The position numbers were made by a program, and so were the translations under genes. From Ectopseudomonas guguanensis (GTDB lineage: Bacteria; Pseudomonadota; Gammaproteobacteria; Pseudomonadales; Pseudomonadaceae): a stretch of 64,000 nt of DNA. The stretch spans positions 1-64,000 of the forward strand of contig NZ_FNJJ01000006.1 of assembly GCF_900104265.1 (NCBI RefSeq), in the 5' to 3' direction. The notes under the pieces are model-generated. The model made no database searches. It saw nothing but the letters and a program-made list of their open reading frames with translations, and was not told the origin of the DNA. Positions 45,651 through 54,085 of the stretch are shown piece by piece (position 1 is the first letter of the stretch; each line of letters starts with the position of its first letter).

Positions 45651-46727
45651 TTATTCGAACGGCAACAGACGCACGCCACGAGGGCCGGCGAGAACCAGCG
45701 AACCGGTACCTGACTCGGTTGCGGCGGATACGGGTAACAAGCGCGATTGCTCGGCTGGCTGGAAGCTGGCGCCATCATCGGAACTCACCAGCGGGTGGCC
45801 GGACTGGGTGAACAACACCATGCGACCGTCGGCGATCACAGTGCCTGCCGTGATGCTCAGCTCCAGGCCTGTCTCCACCTTGCTCCAGTTCGCTCCCCCA
45901 TCCGTGCTACGAAACACGTTGCCACGCAAGCCGTAAGCAATGACCACTCCGGGCTTGCCGAGGATTCCGAAGAAGCTGCCGTTGTAAGGCATGGGAATGG
46001 CAGTGAAACGTTGTGCCGACCGGTCCAGGCGCAGCACCAGACCCTGTTCGCCAACCACAAACAGCTCCTCGCCGACCGGGCGAATGGCGTACAGATGCAG
46101 CAGGCTCGGGTTGTCGACGCGCTCGAGCAACGGATGCCAACTGCGGCCGCCATCCTCGGTCTTAAGGATCAGGCCGAAGGCCCCGACTACATAGCCGTCA
46201 CGCTCATCGGCGAACCAGACGTCCAGGAAAGGTTTGTCCGCGCCCTGCTCTTCCATGCGCTGCGCTTCCTCTATCCATGCAGCCAGAGCGTCGTCCTCGG
46301 GCCGGAGTGCCGCCAGGCGCTGATAGTGCTGGAGCATGAGCGCTCCAATCCGGCGACCATCCAACTGGCGTAGCCAAGTGGCGCCGGCATCGCTGCTATG
46401 CAGCACCACGCCATCGTGACCAACCGCCCAGCCGAGACTTGCGGTAGGAAAATGCACGGCGACCAGATCCGAGCTGACTGGCACCTGGGCCTGCTGCCAT
46501 TGCTGGCCGGCATCGTCGGAGTAGAGGATATGGCCGCGCTGGCCGACCACGACCAGTCGTGTTCCGGCCCGAGCGATGCCGGTGAGAATGCCCTGGGTTG
46601 CCAGCGGGCTGTACGTCGCCGGTGTGTCCAGCACATCGAGGTTTGCGGCCGCGACGACCTCACGGGTAAACGGCAGAGCCACGGCCACGATCAGGGCAAC
46701 CAAGGCTGCCCCCTTGAACATATTCAT
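45651..46727 (-). CDS. Exported YCF48/BNR-repeat beta-propeller protein
   Basis: The 358-residue protein has a signal peptide (MNMFKGAALVALIVAVALPFTREVVAA) and repeats of the YCF48/BNR type: S-x-D-x-G-x-x-W (YSDDAGQQWQQ, HSSDAGATWLR, KTEDGGRSWHP, RSTDGGANWSK, SSDDGASFQP), i.e. a beta-propeller. It is a regular partner of RND/MMPL exporters in DUF1302/DUF1329 loci and probably scaffolds the complex in the periplasm. The start could be at 46727 or 46721. Confidence 0.9.
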   Translation of the reverse strand: MNMFKGAALVALIVAVALPFTREVVAAANLDVLDTPATYSPLATQGILTGIARAGTRLVVVGQRGHILYSDDAGQQWQQAQVPVSSDLVAVHFPTASLGWAVGHDGVVLHSSDAGATWLRQLDGRRIGALMLQHYQRLAALRPEDDALAAWIEEAQRMEEQGADKPFLDVWFADERDGYVVGAFGLILKTEDGGRSWHPLLERVDNPSLLHLYAIRPVGEELFVVGEQGLVLRLDRSAQRFTAIPMPYNGSFFGILGKPGVVIAYGLRGNVFRSTDGGANWSKVETGLELSITAGTVIADGRMVLFTQSGHPLVSSDDGASFQPAEQSRLLPVSAATESGTGSLVLAGPRGVRLLPFE

Positions 46728-46744
46728 GATGGAGTTCCCGGGTT

Positions 46745-46778
46745 AAAAAGCCACCGAGGGCATACGGCCCCTCGGTGG
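46745..46778 (-). terminator. Intrinsic terminator between DUF1329 and YCF48 genes
   Basis: CCACCGAGGG (46751-46760) and its exact complement (46769-46778) form a 10-bp stem with an 8-nt loop. On the minus strand it is followed by CTTTTT. This is a proper rho-independent terminator inside an otherwise co-directional gene set, in the 72-bp gap. It would make the exporter genes downstream less expressed than DUF1302/DUF1329, unless read through or served by their own promoter. Confidence 0.75.
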
Positions 46779-46799
46779 AAATCACCGCTGGAGTGCGAC

Positions 46800-48161
46800 T
46801 CAGCGAATACCGGCACCGGCCAGCGACTCCGCCGACCACTGGGCTTTGGAGAGCGGCTCGATGTACTTCACGCCGCCATAGGGGCCATAGATGCCGGTGA
46901 TGTTGTAGGACCCGGAGACGAAGTCGTAGAACATGTGGTTGTCCGAGTTCGGCGCCTGCACGTCGTAGCTGTAGGCCATGTGCGCGAAGGCGCCACGGAA
47001 CAGCTGGCCACGTGCGTCATAGGCATCGGAGGCCAGGGCGATCCAGCTGTCCTCGTCCACGTAGAAGGTGCGCTTGGCGTAGATGTGGCGCTTGCCTGGC
47101 TTCAGCGTGGCCTCGACCACCCATACGCGATGCAGCTCCCAACGCGTCAGATCCGGATTGATGTGGTTGGGCGTGGTGATGTCGGCCGCCTTCTCGTGGT
47201 AGTTCAGCTTGTAGGTGTTGTACGGCACGTACATTTCCTTCTTGCCCACCAGCTTGAAGTCGAAGCGGTCCATCGCGCCGTTGAATACCCAGGCGTCATC
47301 GTAGGTGGATGCACCGACCGCTCCCGGGTTCGGCGTGTCGTAGGCGATGTCCGGTGCCAGCTTGACCCGGCGCTGCCCCGGCAGATATTGCCAGCCACGC
47401 CGCGGCTGCTTCAGCGGATTGACCGCGTCGACAATCAGAATCGCCTCGCCGGCACGACGCGCAGGTCCCTGATAGTAGAGCTTGGTCTTGAAATAGATGT
47501 CGTTTTCCTTGGCCGGACCGGTATTGGCCGGGTCGTACAGCGGATACTCGATGAAGGCGTTACCCGTGGTGGCCAGCGATGCCGTGCCGGAGGCATCGAC
47601 GTTCCACGAATCGTATTTGGAGTTGATTGCGTGGCCCTGATAACGAAGCAAGTGGTTCCACATCACCTCGTAGCCGCTTTGCGGAATGGGGAACGGCACG
47701 CCGGGCAAGGCGGTCTCCAGGGCGAGGCCGCCCTCTACTGCCTGGGTCTGCACCGCGTTCTTCAGAGTGTTGTCGAGCAGACGCTGCGGCAACGCCACCG
47801 TTCGGTGCGTCGGGTAGACATCGACGCGGTAGCTTGGGAAACGCTTTAACAACGCCTGGGTCGCGGCAGTCAGCTTGTCCTGATGCTCTGCGACGTTCTG
47901 TCCGGTTATCACCAGACGTGGCGTCTCGTCGGCAAAGGGATCGACCCGCATGGAGCTACCAGCCTTGTAACCGCTGGGCACGGTGGTAAGCCCGCCGTTG
48001 TAAGCAGGGATGGTGCCGTCGGCATTGCCGGCCTGCTCGGCACCAACCGGGGTCAGGCTCTTGCCAAGTTCTGCGGCCTGCTCAGGCGAGACGGCCGCCT
48101 GTGCAACGCCTCCCAAGGCCATGACCAGTGCACTGGCCAGCAGGGTTTTGAGAAATGTCAT
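46800..48161 (-). CDS. DUF1329 exported lipid-handling-like protein
   Basis: The 453-residue protein has a signal peptide (ending GGVAQA, residue 22) and the DUF1329 pattern: LTPVGAEQAGNADGTIPAYNGGL near the start, PQSGYEVMWNHLLRYQG, then GQRRVKLAPDIAYDTPN, WELHRVWVVEATLKPGKRHIYAKRTFYVDEDSW. The fold is related to LolA/LolB-type lipid carriers. It nearly always pairs with DUF1302, here 26 bp upstream. Role inferred: shuttling a hydrophobic compound across the periplasm. Confidence 0.92.
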   Translation of the reverse strand: MTFLKTLLASALVMALGGVAQAAVSPEQAAELGKSLTPVGAEQAGNADGTIPAYNGGLTTVPSGYKAGSSMRVDPFADETPRLVITGQNVAEHQDKLTAATQALLKRFPSYRVDVYPTHRTVALPQRLLDNTLKNAVQTQAVEGGLALETALPGVPFPIPQSGYEVMWNHLLRYQGHAINSKYDSWNVDASGTASLATTGNAFIEYPLYDPANTGPAKENDIYFKTKLYYQGPARRAGEAILIVDAVNPLKQPRRGWQYLPGQRRVKLAPDIAYDTPNPGAVGASTYDDAWVFNGAMDRFDFKLVGKKEMYVPYNTYKLNYHEKAADITTPNHINPDLTRWELHRVWVVEATLKPGKRHIYAKRTFYVDEDSWIALASDAYDARGQLFRGAFAHMAYSYDVQAPNSDNHMFYDFVSGSYNITGIYGPYGGVKYIEPLSKAQWSAESLAGAGIR

Positions 48162-48187
48162 AGCTATCTCCTGTGATCAGGCAGTGA

Positions 48188-49987
48188 TCAGAACGTCGTT
48201 TTGAAGGTGAAGGTGACCATGCCGCGGTCTTTCAACTGCGCAGGCGTACCGGCAAAGGCAGTGGGCTGGCCCAGTGCGCAGTTGTACTGACCGTTGGCGC
48301 CCGGAGCGGCCCCATCGACCGGCGACTCGCAGGTGTCGAACGGGCCGAAGTTGTCCACGTACTTCAGGTCGAAGCGGTACTGATTGCGCACGTCGGCGGC
48401 GATGCCTACCGAGTAGCTGCCGGAATCCTCGTTGCCACCCAGTTGCACGGCAGAGTGACCGTTGAGGCCGACGTTGTAGGTCATCGGCAGATGGATATCG
48501 ACGCCAGGGAAGACCTGGTACCAGGTCGGGGTGAAGTTGACTCCCAGGACATAGTTGTCCTTGGTGACCTTGTCGATGCCGCGGTACCAGGCCTCGCCCT
48601 TGAACAGTTGCTCGTTCTTGGTCACATCCAGCCAGCGGCTGTAGGCAAGCTCGACCAACAGCGAGGCACCATCCCACACCGGGGTACCGGCGAAGGTGGT
48701 CAGGCCGTTGACCACGGCATGCACCGTCTTGCCACGTGCAACGCCGTCGCTGCCATCGAAGCGGCTGACGAAACCCGGCGTGCCCGCCGCAGCGAGCGGG
48801 TTGACGGTAGCCGGGATGCTGGCCAGCGGCATGTTTTCGCGGTAGTTGACGTCCACGCCCACGCTGACGCCGGCGATATTCTTCGACAGGCTGATGCCGT
48901 ATACGTCGATGTCGTCGACATAGAACTGGTTGTAGCTGCCCACGACACCGGACATCAGCTGCGGCATGCCCACCGCTACCGGCTGCAAAGCCAGGTTGGG
49001 CAGGATGTCGGAGGTATTGCGGTAGTAAATCCCGAGCGTGCCGTCGAGCCACGCGGGGCTCCACTTGGCCATCAGACCGAAGTCGCCGCGTTTGTCCGGC
49101 GTGTAGGTATGCCCACCGGTCAGCCGCAGGAATCGGGGAGCGCCTGGCACCAAGCCGAAGATCGGATTGGGCTGGGCGATCAGCGAGAGATCGTCGCTGC
49201 CATGCTGGATGGCATCGTTGAAGCCCAGATAGGTTCCCGACTCAGGCAGACGCGAAGCATCCCAGTCCAGGAAGTACTGGGCACCGACGGACAATTCGGA
49301 ATTCAAGGTGAAATTCAGCGAAAGCTGATTGCGCGGGATGAACAGCTCCTTGGCCTCGGTGCCCGGCACCGCCAGGGCCTTGGCGATATCCAGGCCGGAT
49401 TGGCCGTAGCTGTTGCCATGGGCGAAGGCCAGGAGGCTCTCGCCCCAGTACTGGGTATGCTTGCCCAGCTTGGCGCTCAGCAGCGACTCCTCGCCGACCT
49501 CGGCGCTGAAGAACGCGAATGCATCGAGAACTTCGGCCGAAGGACCGTTGAAATAGCGGTCGGCATAACTGCTCAGCGTGCGCGAATCCGGCGCGCCGTT
49601 ATGAAGCTGATTGGTCGCCGCATTGGCACTGCCCACCTTGTCGTAGGCATGGTCGTACCAGCTGTTGGCACTGACCCGAAAGCCCATTCTCTGCTGATAG
49701 ACAACGTCCAGTTCGGAGAGCACATCCACCCGCTGGGAGACGGCGCTGCCCGCAGAGAAGTTGCGGTTGCCGTCGTTGTTGTTCCAGGCATTGGCCAGTT
49801 TGGAATTGGCGCTTTCCACGCGCTGGGCGTAGTTGAACTTCAGCGTGTTGTCGAAGCGTACCTGGAGGTCATCGATGCCGGTATCCAGCTCGAGGGCATG
49901 CACGGGTAGGCCACCCATCGCGACCAGCACGGCCGAGGCCAACAGGCTGGGCCGCAAGAGATGGCGGGTATTATTGTTGTTCTTCAT
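48188..49987 (-). CDS. DUF1302 outer-membrane protein
   Basis: The protein is 599 aa from the ATG at 49985-49987. A GTG four codons earlier also fits. It has a signal peptide (MKNNNNTRHLLRPSLLASAVLVAMGGLPVHA) followed by alternating beta-strand sequence and a C-terminal aromatic F (FTFKTTF), as in outer-membrane barrels. Family stretches are DIDVYGISLSKNIAGVSVGVDVNYRENMPL, SLLVELAYSRW and RGIDKVTKDNYVLGVNFTPTWYQVFPGVDI. It probably forms the uptake or export channel for the hydrophobic substrate of the cluster. Confidence 0.92.
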   Translation of the reverse strand: MKNNNNTRHLLRPSLLASAVLVAMGGLPVHALELDTGIDDLQVRFDNTLKFNYAQRVESANSKLANAWNNNDGNRNFSAGSAVSQRVDVLSELDVVYQQRMGFRVSANSWYDHAYDKVGSANAATNQLHNGAPDSRTLSSYADRYFNGPSAEVLDAFAFFSAEVGEESLLSAKLGKHTQYWGESLLAFAHGNSYGQSGLDIAKALAVPGTEAKELFIPRNQLSLNFTLNSELSVGAQYFLDWDASRLPESGTYLGFNDAIQHGSDDLSLIAQPNPIFGLVPGAPRFLRLTGGHTYTPDKRGDFGLMAKWSPAWLDGTLGIYYRNTSDILPNLALQPVAVGMPQLMSGVVGSYNQFYVDDIDVYGISLSKNIAGVSVGVDVNYRENMPLASIPATVNPLAAAGTPGFVSRFDGSDGVARGKTVHAVVNGLTTFAGTPVWDGASLLVELAYSRWLDVTKNEQLFKGEAWYRGIDKVTKDNYVLGVNFTPTWYQVFPGVDIHLPMTYNVGLNGHSAVQLGGNEDSGSYSVGIAADVRNQYRFDLKYVDNFGPFDTCESPVDGAAPGANGQYNCALGQPTAFAGTPAQLKDRGMVTFTFKTTF

Positions 49988-50029
49988 CGTGATACTCACT
50001 GTGTTGTGGTGAATGCTGCAGTTACGAAC

Positions 50030-51178
50030 TCAGAGCCGCTGAACAATCGCGACCGTGACCGAACGGCCGACGGCGGCACTGTGCTGAAGACCAGTGCGGG
50101 CCCCATGAACCTGGCGCCCCCCCGCTTCACCGCGGAGCTGGCGAACCAGCTCCGCCAGTTGCGCCAGGGCGCTGACTCCCGGCACCAGGCCGCATCCGAG
50201 CAACCCACCCGATGGGCAGACGGCAGGCCTGGACGTTTCACACAGGGCAAACTCGCCCATCCCCTCCTCCTCGCACAGACCCAGCGCGGCGCTGAACGTC
50301 AGGAAGTCGCCCACGCTCTGGTCATGCAACTCGACGACGTCCAGATCCTCGACGCCAACTCCGGCCTGTGCGCAGGCCTGCAAGCAGGCCCTGCGGGTCG
50401 CCGCACGGCCAAGCACATCCAGAAGGTTGCCGGCTGCCAGTTCCGAGAGCGTTTCGCTGGCACGCGTACTGCTGAGAATGGCCACCCCGCCACGGGCGCC
50501 GTAGCGCGCGGCGAAAGCCTGGGAGCAGAGCAGCACCGCTGCCGCGCCACAGGCAGGCGGGCATAGATAGGGAGGCAGCCAAGCGTCCTGCTGAAGCGAA
50601 TCGGCCATGATCGCGCCACCCTGACGGGCACGATTGCGGGCCCGCTCGACCACCGCCTCGAAGCCGGCATCCGTGACGCCCAGGTGGTCTTTCAGCCAAG
50701 CCATCTGCGCCGCATAAAGCGCCGCTGGATGGTCGCGCAGGGCAATCATGTGCAAGGGCGTGGCGGGTAGTGAGGCCTCTGCCAGGTCATCTCCGGGTAA
50801 ATCGTCCAGCCCGAACAGGGTGCGCTTGCTGATGCCTGCACGCATGTCCTCGAAGCCGAGCACCAGGATCGCCTCGGCCTCGCCAGCCAGAATGCTGTTT
50901 CTCGCCTGGTGCACGGCGGTGCTGGCGGAGACTCCGCCATCGCGCATGCAGAACATCGGCACACCGGACAAGCCGATCTGCATCAACAGCTGCTCGCTGA
51001 TGCCGACCCCACAATTCACGCTGGCCATGAACACCTGATCGACGAGGTCGTAGTCGATGCGCGCATCTTCAAGCGCCAGGCGCACCGCACGACCGACGAG
51101 TTCGGGCAGCGGGCTTCGTGTGGTCAATGGGGTGAAGGGGGTAACTCCAACCCCTGCGATGAGCACTCGTTCCGACAT
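50030..51178 (-). CDS. Thiolase-fold (SCP-x-like) protein lacking catalytic residues
   Basis: The protein is 382 aa from the ATG at 51176-51178 (GGAG upstream). It aligns with thiolase/lipid-transfer (SCP-x) proteins: MSERVLIAGVGVTPF, VFMASVNCGVG, VVELHDQSVGDFLTFSAALGLC, CPSGGLLG. Without gaps the nucleophile Cys of the C-x-S-G motif is Gly (GVSASTAVHQA), although a Cys lies five residues earlier (C77). The C-terminal G-H-P-x-G-A motif is GLVPGV, losing its His, and HDCF reads HDQS. It is therefore unlikely to be an ordinary thiolase; it may bind lipids or acyl groups. It is the first gene of the DUF1302 operon. Confidence 0.82.
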   Translation of the reverse strand: MSERVLIAGVGVTPFTPLTTRSPLPELVGRAVRLALEDARIDYDLVDQVFMASVNCGVGISEQLLMQIGLSGVPMFCMRDGGVSASTAVHQARNSILAGEAEAILVLGFEDMRAGISKRTLFGLDDLPGDDLAEASLPATPLHMIALRDHPAALYAAQMAWLKDHLGVTDAGFEAVVERARNRARQGGAIMADSLQQDAWLPPYLCPPACGAAAVLLCSQAFAARYGARGGVAILSSTRASETLSELAAGNLLDVLGRAATRRACLQACAQAGVGVEDLDVVELHDQSVGDFLTFSAALGLCEEEGMGEFALCETSRPAVCPSGGLLGCGLVPGVSALAQLAELVRQLRGEAGGRQVHGARTGLQHSAAVGRSVTVAIVQRL

Positions 51179-51268
51179 GTTGGCTCCACCAGGTCGACGG
51201 CCTCGCCGGAGGAATCCGGCTGGCATTGAATCCGTGTGGAGAAGGTATGCGCGGCAGAGGAGCATGCC

Positions 51269-51288
51269 CCCCCCAGCGTATGGGGGGT
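51269..51288 (-). promoter_or_regulatory. Putative MalT/LuxR-type operator upstream of the thiolase gene
   Basis: The plus strand reads CCCCCCAGCG-TATG-GGGGGT. The same CCCCCCAGCGnnnnGGGGGT frame occurs upstream of the ligase gene at 55829. It ends 90 nt before the thiolase start, with a CATACC element about 19 nt beyond it. G-rich boxes suit MalT-type activators. Confidence 0.6.
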
Positions 51289-51343
51289 TGCGTCAGGGAG
51301 ATGGGGGGCTAGGGATCGGAGCTGGCAGCGAAGCGGCGCCGAA

Positions 51344-53998
51344 TCAGCGCTCCGCCTCGAGGATACCGAGCATGTAGGCGCGATCCACTACATGCCGTCG
51401 CGTACCCGCCTGGAACTTGCCGAAGAGATTCTTCAGGTGCCACTTGACCGTCTCCTCGCCGACGTTGAGGGCCAGGGCAATCTGCTTGTTGGAAAGATTG
51501 CGTGCCAGCAGCTGCAGAACCTCCTGCTCCTTGGGTGTCAGCAGGCGGCTTGGCGCTACCTTGGTCGCGGGAATCCGCGCAGCAGTTTCCATGGCGGGCG
51601 CCTTGGGTAACGCCTTCACGGATGGATCTTCCTGCAGGTTCCAGCGAGCCAGCAACGGGTGGGTATCGAGCAGCACCCGACGCATGCCGTACTCCGCCGC
51701 CAGGCTGTGAGCCTCCCGCAGGCTGGATTGGCCGTCGCGCCCCGTCTCATGCAGCGCAAGGGCCTTGAATAGCAGGGCCTGTACCAGCTCGCGACCACGC
51801 CGCATCCGGCTGGCCAACTCATGGAGTTCGGAGGCGGTAACCAGCAACTCCGGCCAACCTCGCTGCGCCAGCAAGGTATAGGCACGAGCGATACCGACAT
51901 GCAGGCGCAGCTCCGGCGCCAGCAGGCTGTCAGGGTCGTGGAAACAGGCTGGAAGCACCTCCTCGATCCGCCGCCACAGCACCTGGCAGGTATCCACTCG
52001 CCCCTGCAGCGCATGCAGACGGATCTGCTCGCCGAGCGAGACCATTCGAAACCGCGGCACATTGCGCTCGTCACCGAGGGCATATAGCGCCTCCAGCAGA
52101 TCGTAGCTACGGTTACCCTGCCCTTGCAGGCCCGCCAGTCGTGCTGCCGTGACGAAACCGAAGACGATGGCGTCAGGGCTGGCCAGCCGTTCGACGACGT
52201 CCAGCCGGTTCGCCAGCAGGGTAGTCGCTTCGCCCAGCTCGTCCCGCTCCAGCAGCACCGCCGCCAACGAGCAGGCCAGCAGGGTCGCCACCGAACTACG
52301 CCGACCGATATCCTGCTCGGCACGCTGCAAGGTGTTGCGCAGGGAGTCTGCGGCAGGTTGCATGCGCCCCTCCCACAGGTAGGTGACGCCGACCACCCAC
52401 TCGGCAAAACCGCGAATCGCATCCAGGCCGTCCGTCCAGCTGAACTGCGGCGCCTTGCGACAGATGCGCCGGGCGGCCTCCGGCTGGCCGCGAAACAGCG
52501 CCAGGCGTGCCTGCTGGTTGGCCAATATGGCCTGCACCTTCACCGAGCTTCGCGGCGGCGATTGCGTCCAGCGGCCGATGATGGCCTGAGACTCGTCCGG
52601 GCGGTCGGAGAAATAGGCGGCAGCCGAGGCGATGGCGGCAGCCTCGCAGCTGGCCTCCTCATCGATCGATGGATCGGACTGCAACCGTTCGATCAGATGC
52701 CTGGCCTGCTCCGAACGATCGCTCATGGCCAGTGCCCAGGCAGCTGCCAGGCACATGCGCGGACGCGATTCGACCTCTGCGGCGGGCAGCTCGCCAATCC
52801 ATTCGATGACCCGATTGAACTGGCCACGCAGCATGATCTCGTACAGGCATTGCTCGATCATGTTGTAGGCCTTCGCCGGCAGTTCGGCACTCAGGTAATG
52901 GCGCGCCGCCTCCTCGAAGAAGCCGCGGGTCTCCAGCCAGACGGCGGCCCGCCGGTGCAGATCGCTGCGCCGCGCCTGCGACAGCAGGGCCACACGCTGT
53001 TGCAGGAACTCGCGAGCCAAAGGGTGGATACGCACCCAGTCGGTGCCCTGCGACTCGGCGAAGATCGGCGTGCTGGCGCATAGCTCAGACATCCGTTCGC
53101 CCGCCTGCGGGTCGTCCGTCAGCGCGATGCACAGTTCGGGATGCAGGTTTTCCGGCAAGGCGATGCAGGTGAGAAAGTCGACCTGATCCGCGGGCAGCTT
53201 CTCCACCAGGCTATCCACGAAGTAGCGCTGGATATCCCCGGTACAGGCCTTGAGCTCCTCGATGGCGCGCGCCGGAGTACCGCTTCTCTCGATAGCCGCC
53301 ACCGTAAGCTGCAAACCCAGAGGCCAACCCTCGGTCAGTTCGTGCAACACGACCCGCAGGTCTATGTCGAGACTCTCACCGAAGCGACTGGCGAGCACCT
53401 CTACCGTTTCCTCGACGCGAAAACGCAGGTCCTCCAGGCCCAAACCGAGAAATGCCCCACGCGCCTCCAGCTCGGTAGCTTGCAGATTGAGGCGGCGGCG
53501 CGAAGCCATCAGCACGCGCAGGTTGGCCGGCGCATTGTGCAGCAGATAAGCCAGAGCAAAGCGAATGGTGGCATCCGGCAGCACGTCGACTTCGTCCAGT
53601 ATCAACGCCACCTCACCGCCCAGGTCGGCCACTTCGGCCAGCCACTCGGTCAGATCACCCAGCGCGTCGCGGCGGCTCATGGCCTGGTTGGTCGAACTGG
53701 CAAAAACCTGACGACCGCTGGCCACCAGCATGGCGGCGGCCAGGCCCTGTACGAAGCGCACTCCGTCGTCGCGGCCATCCAGGGTCAGCCATGCCACGAC
53801 AGCACCGCGAGAAAGCAGCTCGCGACGCCACTGAGACAGCAACCAGGTCTTGCCGAAACCCGCTGGCGCATGCACGGAAATGGCCATGCGTGAAGCCAGC
53901 CCATCCATCTCCAGGCTCAGGCGTTCACGGCGGTAGGCAGTCTTCTGGCTTCTCGGCGGGGTGGTCTTGAGTACCAGCTCTGGCTCGATCCTTTCCAC
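51344..53998 (-). CDS. MalT-family LuxR-type transcriptional activator
   Basis: The 884-residue protein (GTG start at 53996-53998) has an N-terminal STAND ATPase with Walker A APAGFGKT (44-51) and Walker-B-like VALILDEVDVLPD. A long TPR-like helical middle follows, then a C-terminal LuxR helix-turn-helix (LTPKEQEVLQLLARNLSNKQIALALNVGEETVKWHLKNLFGKF, about 817-860). MalT-type activators use ATP plus an inducer and often bind G-rich boxes. It lies between the ligase and the thiolase operon, each preceded by the same 20-bp motif, which it likely binds. Inducer unknown. Confidence 0.9.
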   Translation of the reverse strand: MERIEPELVLKTTPPRSQKTAYRRERLSLEMDGLASRMAISVHAPAGFGKTWLLSQWRRELLSRGAVVAWLTLDGRDDGVRFVQGLAAAMLVASGRQVFASSTNQAMSRRDALGDLTEWLAEVADLGGEVALILDEVDVLPDATIRFALAYLLHNAPANLRVLMASRRRLNLQATELEARGAFLGLGLEDLRFRVEETVEVLASRFGESLDIDLRVVLHELTEGWPLGLQLTVAAIERSGTPARAIEELKACTGDIQRYFVDSLVEKLPADQVDFLTCIALPENLHPELCIALTDDPQAGERMSELCASTPIFAESQGTDWVRIHPLAREFLQQRVALLSQARRSDLHRRAAVWLETRGFFEEAARHYLSAELPAKAYNMIEQCLYEIMLRGQFNRVIEWIGELPAAEVESRPRMCLAAAWALAMSDRSEQARHLIERLQSDPSIDEEASCEAAAIASAAAYFSDRPDESQAIIGRWTQSPPRSSVKVQAILANQQARLALFRGQPEAARRICRKAPQFSWTDGLDAIRGFAEWVVGVTYLWEGRMQPAADSLRNTLQRAEQDIGRRSSVATLLACSLAAVLLERDELGEATTLLANRLDVVERLASPDAIVFGFVTAARLAGLQGQGNRSYDLLEALYALGDERNVPRFRMVSLGEQIRLHALQGRVDTCQVLWRRIEEVLPACFHDPDSLLAPELRLHVGIARAYTLLAQRGWPELLVTASELHELASRMRRGRELVQALLFKALALHETGRDGQSSLREAHSLAAEYGMRRVLLDTHPLLARWNLQEDPSVKALPKAPAMETAARIPATKVAPSRLLTPKEQEVLQLLARNLSNKQIALALNVGEETVKWHLKNLFGKFQAGTRRHVVDRAYMLGILEAER

Positions 53999-54085
53999 GT
54001 ACGGCGCCTCGGGCAGGGAATGAATTCGTTACCAGTATCGGTGCAGACTCCACCGCTGCGCCAGTCGGTAAGCAGGGCCCTGGTC

